From: Nemertoderma westbladi
Lineage: Eukaryota > Xenacoelomorpha > Nemertodermatida > Nemertodermatidae
NCBI GenBank assembly: GCA_032718475.1
Contig: JAUCBJ010003076.1
Coordinates: 1 to 50,401 of the forward strand
Length of the DNA: 50,401 nucleotides
Direction of reading: 5' to 3'
Part shown: positions 19,521-29,821 of the stretch, in pieces
Numbering within the stretch: position 1 is the stretch's first letter
Layout: the number at the start of each line of letters is the position of its first letter
Made by a program: the position numbers and the translations under genes
The notes under the pieces: model-generated
What the model was told of the DNA's origin: nothing
Database searches by the model: none
Seen by the model: the letters and a program-made list of their open reading frames with translations, nothing else

Positions 19521-20584
19521 GAGCAAGAACATCGAACCCCTTGGACGAGAGAAGGTCGTGCGGACAGTCGCTACCACACGCGGCCATACAGGGGACTGCT
19601 AGTCCACAGCTAGCTGGTAGCAGAGCCACACTGTGGCAGGGACGGAAAGAAAATAACACCAAAAATAAACACAATCCCAATATACCCAGTAGGCCGAGTC
19701 TAGACAATCGAAACACTAAATCGGTACATATAAACCTAGGCGCGATACGTGAAGGACTATACAGGAAACGCTATAATCCAGGATTCGAATGTCAATTACA
19801 TCGGGACGGAACCCATAAGACCAGGAGTTGTAAGCACTGGCAAGCGTTGCCCAAACAAGATCATATAGCCTACACAGACGCAAACGGACTATGTCATCGA
19901 TGTGTGGTAGAAGGACACAGATCCGGAGAGTGTAGAGAAACAGCAGCTACAAACACGACGGGAGAGAAGAAGAAGAGAAAAGTACTACTCGGGGTAGTGA
20001 AGATATCAGAAGAGGGCGGTCGATCAGTAACGACATGTTACCATGGGTGCATGCTACCAGGCACCGTAGACGCAGAGCGCAAAGAGGAGAAACAGGAGAT
20101 AGTAGATCCAGATAGGGAGGTGACAGTAAGAAAGTGGGCAGAGGAGAGTAGGTTTCCCAGCAAGCATCGGTATGGAGATGGAGCGGAGCGGATGGCGAGG
20201 TGTCCGGAGGACAACACTCCGGGGGAGTGTCCAGAGGAGTGTCCGGAAGAGACGCAGGTCCGGTTTGGAGGCATACCGACAAGGGGGAAGTCGGGAAGGA
20301 AGGCAGGACGGAAAGGGATAGGACTACTATTGTACCTACTGTTCTGCCTGTTCTTTCACTTTCTATTCATTCTGCCGGCGGGAGACAACAAGGAGAGAGG
20401 TGGCATTTTGATGCCAGGAGATGAGCTAGTTAAGAAGGCGGCGGAGAGACCCGATTTCAGGGTGGCAGAAGAGGGAGAACCAATTCCTGGTGAGATGGAA
20501 TTGGCGAAGAGAGTGCGGCGAATCCTACAGGACCTACAGGAGCAGCAGTGGGAGAGTGCCTGTTGGAAGAATCGCCCTAGTTAG
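19412..20584 (+). CDS. E2 zinc-knuckle protein fused to a membrane segment
   Basis: 390 codons from an ATG at 19412. Residues 40-200 match the E1 gag knuckle region: AAIQGTASPQLAGSRATLW, CQLH...TRSCKHWQALPKQD and the CCHC knuckle CHRCVVEGHRSGEC (near 19890-19930), then VLLGVVKISEEGGRSVTT. At this point E1 enters its protease (VDSGAAF), but E2 jumps at about 20035 to unrelated sequence: Cys-Pro-Glu repeats (ECPEECPEE), then a strongly hydrophobic segment GLLLYLLFCLFFHFLFIL (near 20318-20372) flanked by Arg/Lys, and a charged tail. The fusion is open to the TAG at 20584. It might yield a membrane-tethered nucleocapsid, but this is speculation from the hydrophobic stretch. Confidence 0.55.
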   Translation: MYGPQYININPSTKHTGRGGGQGDIPPSQYRQYTPIGARTSNPLDERRSCGQSLPHAAIQGTASPQLAGSRATLWQGRKENNTKNKHNPNIPSRPSLDNRNTKSVHINLGAIREGLYRKRYNPGFECQLHRDGTHKTRSCKHWQALPKQDHIAYTDANGLCHRCVVEGHRSGECRETAATNTTGEKKKRKVLLGVVKISEEGGRSVTTCYHGCMLPGTVDAERKEEKQEIVDPDREVTVRKWAEESRFPSKHRYGDGAERMARCPEDNTPGECPEECPEETQVRFGGIPTRGKSGRKAGRKGIGLLLYLLFCLFFHFLFILPAGDNKERGGILMPGDELVKKAAERPDFRVAEEGEPIPGEMELAKRVRRILQDLQEQQWESACWKNRPS

Positions 20585-20880
20585 GAGGTTTAGTCGTCCA
20601 ATATTTTGGACCGAGGGGGGTGGGAATGAGGGCGAGACGCCCTTCCCACAAAAATAATTATTTAATTAAAAATAATAAAATAATTAAATAATAGTTAGTA
20701 GAGGATAGTAAGAAGTAGTAGTTAGATGTTAGATAGGGAGAGTAGGTTAGAAGGCGGCGGAGTATAGGGAGTGTGGTATAAACATACCACGGGAGTAGAG
20801 GGTACGTAGTACCGGGAGTAGGTTAGAAGGCGGCAGGGTAAGGGAGTGTGGCATATTGTCATGCCACGAGTAGTAGTAGG
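20585..20880 (+). other. E2 post-coding segment shared with E1
   Basis: Bases 20590-20652 match E1 5318-5375, and an A/T-rich stretch follows as in E1. From 20700 the repeat region starts, including two 140-bp-spaced copies of GTGTGGCATATTGTCATGCC (near 20850 and 20955). Confidence 0.5.
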
Positions 20881-21560
20881 GAGGTTGTGGGCACCGTAAG
20901 CGCCACGTAGAAGGATAGTAAGTAGAGAAGTTAGAAGGCGGCGGGGTAAGAGAGTGTGGCATATTGTCATGCCACGAGTAGTAGTAGGGGGGTCGTGGGC
21001 ACCGGAAGCGCCACGTAGAAAGTAGTAGTAGGGGGGTCGTGGGCACCGGAAGCGCCACGTAGAAAGTAGCGGTGGTAGAGAGGTTGTGGGCACCGGAAGC
21101 GCCACGTAGAAAGTAGCAAGAGAGTGGTTGTGGGCACCGGAAGCGCCACGTAGAAAGTAGTAGCGGAGAGTGGTCGTGGGCACCGGAAGCGCCACGTAGA
21201 AAGTAGTAAGAGAGGGGTTGTGGGCACCGGAAGCGCCACGTAGAAAGTAGTAAGAGAGTGGTTGTGGGCACCGGAAGCGCCACGTAGAAAGTAGTAGCAG
21301 AGAGTGGTTGTGGGCACCGCAAGCGCCACGTAGATAGAGGTATTAGTGGAGGTAGAGTTAGTAAGAGGGTACGTAGTACCGGTTGTGGTTGTGGGCACCG
21401 TTAGCGCCACGTAGATGGAGGTAGAGTTAGTAAGAGGGTACGTTGTACCGGTTGTGGTTGTGGGCACCGTTAGCGCCACGTAGATAAAGGTAGAGTTAGT
21501 AAGAGGGTTTTAGTTAGAAGTAGTAGTAGAATGGTTGTGGGCACCACAAGCGCCACGTAG
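20880..21560 (+). repeat. E2 tandem array, about 44-bp unit with inverted repeat
   Basis: More than ten copies of a unit with core GTTGTGGGCACCGGAAGCGC and CACGTAGAAAGTAGTA; spacing varies from about 44 to 60 bases. Each core has a short inverted repeat (GTGGGC...GCGCCAC). Two units near 21370 and 21440 also carry GGTAC(GTA/GTT)GTACC as in E1. The array is in the same place as the E1 array (after pol, before the 3' end), but the main unit differs. Minus-strand peptide frames (ALPVPTT repeats) are by-products. Confidence 0.85.
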
Positions 21561-22116
21561 ATGGAGGATTTTAATCAGAGTTAGAAAAGAGTTAGTAGAC
21601 TTAGCAGAAAGTTAGAGAGTTCTAGTTAGAGTTAGTAGAAAGTTAGAGGCTTTTAGTTAGAGCTAAAAGTAGTATGAGTTAGCAGAGAGTAGAGTTAGTA
21701 GTTAGTAGAGTTAGGAGTTAGTTAGAGTTAGTAAGAGAGTTAGATAGTTAGCAAGTGAGTAGTAGGTAGATAGTATGATAGCACAGGGGTAGCATTAGAG
21801 GTCAGGGCCTTAAAGAGTGGCAGGGAGTAGAGAGGAGATAGTGAAAGGAACTGTTGGCGAGAGAGAAGAGTGCGATTCAGGTGTGGGGAGAGGGTAAGAG
21901 CGAGTTGAGTCAGAGAGCGGAGTTAGAGTGGTGAGAGTGTTGGGGAAACAAAAATTGTGTGAGAGAAGCGCACGATCGGCCCGACACGAGACGCCAGAGG
22001 GTAGTGAGATCATACCCATAGGGAGCGGCCTGGAAAGCCGACTCCAAGAAAATAACTCCATCCCACACCCGATAATTGATCGAGTTCCAGCGGAATTGAA
22101 GCGCACTTAGTGGTTG
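21561..22116 (+). other. E2 3' untranslated region
   Basis: The array decays into AGTTAGTAGA-type repeats to about 21770. From about 21850 it aligns with E1 9170-9531, including GGCCTGGAAAGCCGACTCCAAGAAAA and TTCCAGCGGAATTGAAGCGC. Confidence 0.55.
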
Positions 22117-22154
22117 ATGCTATCTTCTCACCGGGAAGATAGCATGGGGGGGAG
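22117..22154 (+). promoter_or_regulatory. Hairpin and polypurine tract of E2
   Basis: ATGCTATCTTC (22117-22127) pairs with GAAGATAGCAT (22135-22145), loop TCACCGG, then GGGGGGGAG (22146-22154), then the LTR TG. This is identical to E1 9532-9569. Confidence 0.85.
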
Positions 22155-22559
22155 TGTTAGCGAATCAATTCCGCCTCACCAAACCCCATAAAGTGAGCCA
22201 TTAAACCATAAAGGCGAGAAGTAAGGGCGAGAAGTGGGATATTAGCCAATGGGGGGACAGCATCGACTAGGTACAGTAATATGGCCAACTGTGCAGTACA
22301 TATATTACCTGTTGGTGCTTCCCTATTCAGTCAGTTTACTCAGTCAGATCAGTAGGGTGGAACGGTGACTTCTATCACCGTCCGCTACCGCCATCATACT
22401 TATCTACCGGTAACCGTGTCATACTATACTATATATGTCAACTATATTATACCTTTATACATATTACCGAACATCAGAACTCTTTTACCTTTCACACACG
22501 GCGGGGACGCGTAGATAGAAAACCCAACGGATAAACCGGGATCCGTAGATCCCGTCACA
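22155..22559 (+). repeat. E2 3' LTR (405 bp)
   Basis: The same ends as the 5' LTR, with a handful of base differences and one large deletion: after CCATTAAACC it jumps to the GGCGAGAAGT block, which is partly duplicated. The deletion removes the stem-loop and most of the upstream LTR sequence, but keeps TTAGCCAATGG, TATA and initiator. It is followed by TTTCT, the target duplication. Confidence 0.9.
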
Positions 22560-22564
22560 TTTCT
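22560..22564. repeat. Right target-site duplication of E2 (TTTCT)
   Basis: Exact partner of 16214-16218. Confidence 0.85.
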
Positions 22565-22659
22565 TTCTATATTAAACAAATACAAATAAATTTTTGAGCG
22601 TGTAATCTATGAGAAACTGATTTCTTATTTTAATATTAATTCATTATTGTTTTTTTTAA

Positions 22660-24248
22660 ATACAATTTGGTTTTCGTAAGAACCACACAACATTTCAAGC
22701 TTTAATCTTAACAGCTGAAAAAATTCGTGAAATTTTCGATAATATAAATGTGCTTGTATCTTTAATATTGATATCAAAAAGGCGTTTGACACGCTGAATC
22801 ACAATATTTTATTAAGAAAACTTGAAATGTATGGTGTACATGGTAGGATACATGCATTGTTGAAACATTATTTGTGTGATCGTACTAAGTTTGTAGTCAT
22901 AAACAATTCATGTTCTAGAACTAAACCTATTTCATGTGTTATCCCTCAAGGAAGTATTTTGAGACCCCTGCTGTTTTTTAATTATATTAATGATCTTACA
23001 AATGCGTCATCTTTTTTTCAGTTCTGTTTGTTGACGGTGATACCAGTCTCTTAGCAATGTCAAATAATGCATCTAACTTAATTGTAGCTGTTAATATAAA
23101 CTTGGACATGCTAAGTGATTTTTGTTGAGTACTAATAAATTATCCCTAAACCTCTCACAAACTGAATATTTAATATTCTGTAATTCAATGTACGACTGAG
23201 GACGGTCTCTTCCAAAAGTTAAAATTAAGCAAAATACAGTTAAGGAAGTGCTTAGTACTAAATATCTGGGAACTATGGTAGATATAATAAACTTAATTTT
23301 ATGTGCCATGTTTAACTACGTGTTAATAAAAAAATATATCAAAACCAATAGGTATTTTCTATAAACTGAGACATTTGTTTCCATTATCTATTTTGTAATT
23401 ATTGTATTTTTCTTAAATACATCCTTACATTCAGTACTCTCCTATTGTTTGGGGATCGGCGTGCGCATCTCACATTTATTGTATCAAAGTTTGTGTTAAT
23501 AAATTACTAAGTACAATTAGTTGCAGCGACTGGAGATCGCCATCAAGCCCTTTGTATAAACGTTTACATATTCTACCAGTATCTGAACTATATAGACTCC
23601 AAGTAGCGCAAACCATGTTTGATGTTTTTCACAACAGTCGACACCAATTATCTTATTTATTTTCTAAAGTAGTAAACCTCTGCAGATATCAAACTAGATC
23701 TGCATCTAATAATTTATTTTTTGTTCCGCGTGTGTCCTTAGTCGTTGCTTAAAATGGTCTAACTTACAAAAGGACAATTATTTGGAATAATCTTCCATCC
23801 AGGATTAGGAATTGTATGTCTAAAGGTAGCTTCACCAATAACTTTAAGAAATTCCTTTACCAATCTTTGTAGTAATGCCTATCTCTAGAGAAGTTCAGTT
23901 ATATTGTTAATATTTATGGGGAATTATGGTATCTGTTATTTGTGACTATTTGTGACTATATGATGGTGCTTTTCATTTATAGACATTGTTGGTATATAAA
24001 AATCTGTATTTTCAAATTATTACTCCATTAGTGACATGATAACCTAACCTTGCTTGGCTAGCCACTAGCATATAAATGTATTAAATATTATATGTTTATT
24101 ATGTATAAATTAGCCAATGGTTGTATGTAATATTTGCAATATACAGTACAGTAATATTTGTCTAATATTTTGTAACGTATATTTGTGCGATTCGCCTTAT
24201 GTAACATTTATTTACAAGGTAATAAATAAATGAAATGAATGAATGAAT
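22660..24248 (+). pseudogene. CR1/L2-like LINE relic (RT and 3' end)
   Basis: Motifs in order: QFGFRKNHTT (near 22670), KKAFDTLNHNILLRKLEMYG (near 22780, frameshifted), IPQGSILRPLLFFNYINDL (near 22940-23000), VDGDTSLLAMSNNA (the ADD box decayed to DGD, near 23030), LSTKYLGTMVD (near 23250), and SDWRSPSSPLYKRLHILPV (near 23530). These fit the RT of CR1/L2-type LINEs. The copy has stops in most segments and no endonuclease. It ends in a TGAA-type microsatellite (GAAATGAATGAATGAATA, 24230-24248), a usual 3' tail of such LINEs. Confidence 0.75.
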
Positions 24249-25007
24249 ACTTCAACACTTTTAAAGAAATTAACAACTACTAATTAACTAGTTTATATAC
24301 CCAGTGATTGGGATAATTTTTATGGTTGGCCTTCGGACAAAATGGGTAAAGTCCATGAATAGTCTGAGAGTGATACTTGGAATAGTATGCTGAACAATCA
24401 TGTGTAATATAATAAGTCTAGGAAGTCAATTGTTCCACCTTGCCTTGTATGAGTATGAGGGATTGCTTTAAATATTTTGGCATGAAACAAATATATGGTA
24501 GGGTGGATTCCTTGTCGCTAATTATTACTAAATAAATAAATAAATAAATAACATACTAAACAATAAAATATTTGTCATTTTAGTGCAAATGTGAGGAAAT
24601 AAACAAAGATGAAGAAGGAAAAGAAGACAGACAAAAGGAAATGTGCGCTTTGGAAGATAAAAAACGTAAATAACTAAATAACTACATTATTTATAGTTAA
24701 AAAATTAGTCAAATGGCAATTAGGCCAGTTACTGCAAAAAATGTATCTCAAGTGAGTGAAAATATCAGGGTTAGTTAGTGGATGAGTGGATAATCCGGGT
24801 GGGTCCTCCATTAATTGGATGCATACTGGAGTCCCTGGTATTATCACATAGGCCTACACTTAATATGGTAAAGTTAACTGATCCATGCAGGTTGTTTCAC
24901 TGACAACTGATCCTATGGTGTAGTAGACAGTAGACTTCTGCCAAGTATACAGATAAAAATCATTATTAATAACAAAATTGCTGTGTTGAAACGTAGTAGT
25001 CCATAGA
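24249..25007. other. AT-rich DNA, nothing recognised
   Basis: Contains an (AAAT)n stretch at 24525-24550. No gene, RNA or transposon end supported. Confidence 0.4.
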
Positions 25008-25198
25008 TGTTAATAGGATTACTATTTGGCAAAATATAAGTTTGTTTATAATCAGATAACTTATATATTAGGCTCCATGCACAGACTATAAAGTACCGGT
25101 ATAAAATATATGTTCAGTTTACTACCAACACCAAGTACCAGTTAAATCTATGTATCAGTTAGTCCGGTAGCCTACTAGGCCTTAGGCCTAATCTAACA
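25008..25198 (-). repeat. Copia 3' LTR (left)
   Basis: 191 bp, aligned with 29638-29821 over its whole length; a short insertion CCTTAGG lies near 25181. On the minus strand it starts TGTTAGATTAGG and is preceded by a purine-rich tract AAAGAAAGTGAGAT (complement of 25199-25212), the likely polypurine tract. Confidence 0.8.
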
Positions 25199-25350
25199 AT
25201 CTCACTTTCTTTATATTTGTAAAAAAAAAACTTTTGATCCTTCATCGTTGCAAGTACTAAGTTATTTAATATTTGTGGTCCTTGGCAATATTTAACATAG
25301 TGTTGTTTAGTTTATCGAAATATATTTTTCCATTCAAAATACCAATAAGT

Positions 25351-25800
25351 TTAGCAGCCTTGTTTAGTTAAATAATCTGCAAGTTGATTGTATGTTGGAA
25401 CCCACGTTAATCCATCGACGTCTCCTTTATCCACCATTTCCTTGAGTACAGCAATCTCGAGTTGAAGTCGTTTCTCAATAACCGACTTTGAAGAGTCAAT
25501 AGCATCTACCAATGATTGGTTATCAGTTAGGACATATATTGGTGTATGTTTAGTATTTATAATGTCTGATACAGTGCAAGACAAAGCATATGCATCCTCA
25601 CAGGCTGCAGAACATGCAAGAGCTTCCGCTGCCAATGTACTCTTCACTACTCGTCGTATACGATGGCTCTTCCAGCTAATTGGAGCACAATGACCATCCC
25701 CACCAACTAGAAATGCTATATAGCCAGCCTGAGAACCTGAATCAGGAAGATTTCCGAAACTGGCATCAGTATATATGACAATGTATGATTTAGATAAATT
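25351..25800 (-). pseudogene. Copia pol: RNase H
   Basis: MKSTLAAEALACSAACEDAY, VLTDNQSLVDAI and LTWVPTYNQLADYLTKQG (25647-25351) are textbook Copia RNase H motifs (the catalytic Glu and Asp in STLAAEALA and TDNQSL). The upstream part GDGHCAPISWKSHR-like region (25650-25700) is in the preceding frame segment. It ends at a stop at 25351. Confidence 0.8.
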
Positions 25801-25806
25801 ACCAAT

Positions 25807-26670
25807 CTAAGGATAACATAAAATATATTCTGTATTCTTTAATTTCACTAATGTCTTATTAGCATAATACAAGTCTTTCACAGTTCCTTTCCAGGCATCG
25901 GCTAAGTAACAAGATTCAAAGAAGCAATCAGGTCGAGATTGGCTAACTATCCAGTTGAGTTTCCCACAAAAACTCCGAAGGTCAGTAATTTCCTCCTGTG
26001 TTAAAGCACTATCTTTATGACGCTTAGAATCAACGTTCACTCCTTTGGTATTACGTATATAGTCATTTAAGTCAAGTGATATGACATTATTACTTTGCTT
26101 TAGATTTAAACCAACATATTTCAACATAGTATTTTCCGCAGTACTTATAAGGAACTCTTTGCCCAATTTCGTGATTATTTGTTGAACAAATATGTCAGTA
26201 CCTCCCCATAGGATGTCGTCAACATGACAGCAGATAATACCTTGAAGAAGTTCTTGATAATGATAAAATATTATTGTAGGGTTATATTTAGACTTTACCA
26301 TACCAACAGACTTTAAGGTTTGTTCTGTTTAAGTACCACTGTCTACCAGCCTCACTTAAACCATATACGCATTTATTCAACCTCCATAGCTTGTTGGTAA
26401 GTGCCTCTTTTGGAGGCTTTATAAATAAATCTCTGTCAACATCAAGCCCTTGCAGGAATGCCCTCTTTATATCAATTGTGTTCAACCTCCATTTATTAGA
26501 TGCAATAATGACAAGACCAATTCTAATGGAGTCCTTACCACAGGTTGGGGAATCTGAACGCATTGAATAAAAAAGATCATAACCTCTGGCACACAATCTT
26601 GCCTTAAGACGTAATATTCCACCTTTAATTCGTTTATCAAAATTCCAAGCCATTGTAATTAAAGGTTAGG
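25807..26670 (-). pseudogene. Copia pol: reverse transcriptase
   Basis: Two frames joined by a shift at about 26290-26330: MAWNFDKRIKGGILRLKARLCARGYD, NTIDIKRAFLQGLDVDRDLF (first catalytic Asp) and LWRLNKCVYGLSEAGRQWY; then IICCHVDDILWGGTD (YVDD changed to HVDD) and SFCGKLNWIVSQSRPD. These are the Copia RT signatures in order. Confidence 0.85.
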
Positions 26671-27645
26671 TTGCTCAACATTTTCAATTTCAGTATAGGT
26701 GTTCATATCCTTCCATTTTTGCAGTTCTTCAGTTATAGCCTGTTTTACCCTCACAGGTTCAAATGAATCTCAAATGAAATATAAACAATATTGCAGGACT
26801 TATCTTCATCTTCTGTTCCATTGTCAAAATTCCACTGTTGGATGTCGTCCTTGAAACATTTGGGATCACCAGATATTTTATCTTTTATATTGTAGCAATG
26901 CCAATATTTTCCTCAAGCCTTTCCAGCTCTCCCTATAACTTTTCTTGTTTTCCAGTCAGAACTACCCATTGGCTGATATTTTATATTATCATTTGTCTTA
27001 GGCATTTCCAGCATACCATCCTGGGTACTTGGCTTTATAGTAGTTTGATTATTGGCAGTTGTGATATCATGTGGAGTGGAATTATTTGGTTGTTTCTTCC
27101 CATCCGTTTCATCGTCTCCATCACTTGGTGTGTTCTTGACATCACTTGGTTGTCATTCTTTGGATCTATAGACCTTTCCTTAAGTTCTAGCGGAATCGAT
27201 GACAATGTCATCGATTGGCAAGGGTGAACTCTATAATAAAGTCCACCAAGCTTGACTAGGAATTGTTGACCATCAGATCCAAGAGTACTTGCTGGACCTT
27301 TCCAAGCAGAGGAATTATTTCGTTTATAATAAACATTATCACCATTCAGGAAAATAGTATCGCTGTAGGACCGTACTTGTATATTTTAATGCTCTATGTA
27401 GTTTTTCTGAACTTTCTTGTTGAATGTAGGCATTATGCGCACTGTGGAGGGCTTTAATATTCGCACATATAAGGTCAATTATATCAAGTCCACTAAGAGC
27501 TGGTGGTTTAATTACCATATTGGAAAGGATTATGGATTACAGCCAAATACCAAGGAAATAGTGGTATAACCATAAACATTCTGTAAGCTGTTTTTGGCAG
27601 CAACAGCCCAATGTACTCCGATTTCGAGTTTACATGGTGTAAGAA
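26671..27645 (-). pseudogene. Copia integrase C-terminus and linker, heavily decayed
   Basis: Positioned between the integrase core and RT. Translations in mixed minus frames give acidic and Asn-rich linker-like sequence without a long open frame. Assigned by position only. Confidence 0.4.
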
Positions 27646-28123
27646 CTATGATTTGGTACTAAGTATACCATTATGTCTCTCTACTAAACCATTCGACCAT
27701 GGACTCTCTGCAGCTGTAGTTTTAATTAATATATTAAATTGTTTACTTAACTCAATTAGCTCATGGTTAATGAACTCTCCTCCATTGTCAGAAAGGAATT
27801 TCTTGGGGTCCCCAAAAATTCGTATCCAATATTCCATTAGTTTTTCAACTACAACTTCTTTCTTTTTGCTTCTAATAACAGCAGCTGATCCATAACATGT
27901 AACATGGTCTGTCTACCATATGTAAGAAATATACCCAAGGGCGGAATTCCTTCAAATCGAGGCCAACCAATTCATTCAATTGCGTAGCTGTTGGTAATCC
28001 AACCACAGGGCGAGGTGATGGTTTCTTACAAATCCAACATATTTTGCATTCTTTGCTTATTTCATCTACAATAGACAACATCTCTGGGTTTTTACACTCA
28101 GCAATCTTTATCAAGTTCTTCAA
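27646..28123 (-). pseudogene. Copia pol: integrase core
   Basis: An HHCC-like remnant (CKICWICKKPSPRPVVGLP, near 28060-28000), then VGLDLKEFRPWVYFLHMVD (first Asp) and, after a frameshift near 27890, FLSDNGGEFINHELIELSK (second Asp) and TTAAESPWSNGLVERHNG (catalytic Glu). This gives the D,D35E pattern and the DNGGEF/NGLVERHN signatures of Copia-type integrase. Confidence 0.85.
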
Positions 28124-28790
28124 TGCATCTGCATGTGGATGAGCAAATTGTCTATGAAGTTTATAACTGCATTATTCAGATCAGATCCCTCCAACTCATC
28201 AAGTGGAGCAGCGAATAAACACCGTCTAGTATCGGAATTACTAGGATTCATAGATCTAGAAAGGGTCAAACAATAATGGCCAGTTTTTGTAACCATAACC
28301 TTTTGTGGTTCTCCGAACATTATTACAGTATCATTTTTAAAATTGATAACTGCTTTCGCTTTCTTTAGACTGGGCTGTGAGAAGAGTAATGGGATTTCAC
28401 AATCAACCACATCTGTTGCTAGAAAAATTTTTCTTGAACCAATATATATTGGAATTTCTAATTTACATAAGGAAACATCCCGATTTCCATCTCCAAATTT
28501 AAATACAGTTGAGCTCGGAGTTTTTTTTAACCAATCTTTGATCAGATCCATTCAGACTGTCTATATAAATCGCTACCCAACTCTTTCCACATACTGTCGC
28601 CGTAAAACCACTATCAATAATGGCGCAACCAATGGTTTCTCCAAATAACCCGGTATAATATCTTTATCTGTAAATAGTGTAATTTTACAATCCTCCTGTT
28701 GTGGAAGTTCTGGACAGTTGGCTGCCCAGTTGTATATAGAATGGCAAACGGAGCAACCACTGGGTTTTCCATCATAATCCAAAGGATTAA
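28120..28790 (-). pseudogene. Copia gag zinc knuckle and protease
   Basis: CSVCHSIYNWAANCP (near 28760-28710) is a CCHC-like knuckle variant. In a neighbouring frame near 28625-28580 AIIDSGFTATVCG holds the protease D-S-G core. The frame 28551-28120 continues protease and spacer (KKTPSSTVFKFGDGNRDVS, FLATDVVDCEIPLL). A frameshift separates knuckle and protease core. Confidence 0.7.
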
Positions 28791-29637
28791 TTTTACTTGT
28801 ACTTCCTGTTCTACCATAATATCATCTTAAATTTGCTACTCGAACTGGTTGTTGTTTGGGGAATCGTTGTTTAAAGCTTCGATAATAATTACCACTTCGT
28901 CTTGGCCCTCTATATCCACCATGGAATGGGCCACGGTAGGTATAACAAACATCTTCTTCATGGGGATTTGTTTCATTCCACTGATAACCGTCATTATAGT
29001 CTTGATAATATTATTCCTCGAATATAGGCTCCATTGTGTGAACAGCTGGAAATGTTGGATTAACCATAATATTCATAGTATCACTGTTATTTGATTCTCC
29101 GGATATTCGGGAGTCACCATGTAGGTAATTTGTAACTTCATATCCTTGTAAGTAAACTCGACTGACGCTCGTGCAAGGTGGGAATCTGTTTCCAATAATC
29201 TCGCACATTCAATAAGTTGGTAGGCGCGAAATTCTTTGGGAAAATTTAGGTTATACATTTTACATTTATTATAAAGTTGTTCAAAGTCTATAGGATAATC
29301 AACCATTGACATGTCAGCTGGGCGCCGGAACTTTACAAATGAGTTTATTGCCTGGAAGATCACTAACGGACGACTTAGTTCATATAACGAATCGGGTTTA
29401 TGGATGACCAAATCAAGCCCTCCAGCAGAATTTAATTGGGCGAGTTCTAGTTCAAAAGCTGGATCTCTAGCCTTACCACTGAGGCTTAGAGTCAATGCAG
29501 TTCCTTGTTTATCAGCCCTAATATCCGTAAAGTGTTTCCAAGCACTTCTTCCAAATTTCGTATGAAACGCCATCTTGTAATTGGGGAAGAGCCTTGTATG
29601 AAGAAGTAGATCGATTGGAAGCTGTTGAAGAGGACAT
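28791..29637 (-). pseudogene. gag: Copia gag
   Basis: On the minus strand an ATG at 29637 reads MSSSTASNRSTSS... directly after the LTR, with a frameshift near 29570 into TDIRADKQGTALTLSLSGKARD, a recognised Copia gag block. KFRRPADMSMVDYPIDFEQLYNK and LPKEFRAY-like residues follow to about 29210. The segment 28791-29070 is decayed. The protein would form the element particle. Confidence 0.75.
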
Positions 29638-29821
29638 CGTTAATATGATTAGTATTTGGCAAAATATAAGTTTGTTTATAATCAGATAACTTCTATATTA
29701 GGCTCCATGCCCAAACTATCCAGTACCAGTATATAATATATGTTCAGTTTACTACCAACACCAAGTACCAGTTAAATCTATGTATCAGTTAGTCCGGTAG
29801 CCTAGTAGGCCTAATCTAACA
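29638..29821 (-). repeat. Copia 5' LTR (right)
   Basis: 184 bp, matching 25008-25198. Its inner end reads CG on the plus strand rather than TG and abuts the gag ATG with no room for a tRNA primer-binding site. Confidence 0.75.

Larger units (their letters stand above)
16219..22559 (+). mobile_element. E2: BEL/Pao-derived gag-only LTR element, complete ends
   Basis: Two LTRs (TGTTAGCG...GTCACA), a polypurine tract and a perfect 5-bp target duplication (TTTCT) define a whole insertion of 6341 bp. The internal part encodes a long gag-like region and a zinc knuckle homologous to E1, but protease, RT, RNase H and integrase are absent. The element must have moved using enzymes from elsewhere, most simply an E1-type relative. 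The 5' and 3' LTRs match closely apart from one deletion in the 3' LTR. The coding strand is purine-rich like E1. Confidence 0.9.
25008..29821 (-). mobile_element. Ty1/Copia retrotransposon, degenerate, both LTRs
   Basis: Minus-strand order from right: LTR, gag, zinc knuckle, protease, integrase, RT, RNase H, LTR. Integrase before RT is the defining Copia order. The LTRs are about 185-191 bp and around 90% alike, with TG/CA ends (the right copy has CG at its inner end). Frameshifts and stops occur throughout. The bases just outside (ATAGA left, TAAGT right) do not form a target duplication. Confidence 0.85.

Noticed and set aside
20722-21479. Long minus-strand frames of ALPVPTT-type repeats in the E2 array
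   Set aside because: By-product of the 44-bp repeat; no start context, no domain, opposite strand to the element.
20880-21560. CRISPR-like array
   Set aside because: The repeats are imperfect, with no constant-length unique spacers, and they lie within a eukaryotic retrotransposon.
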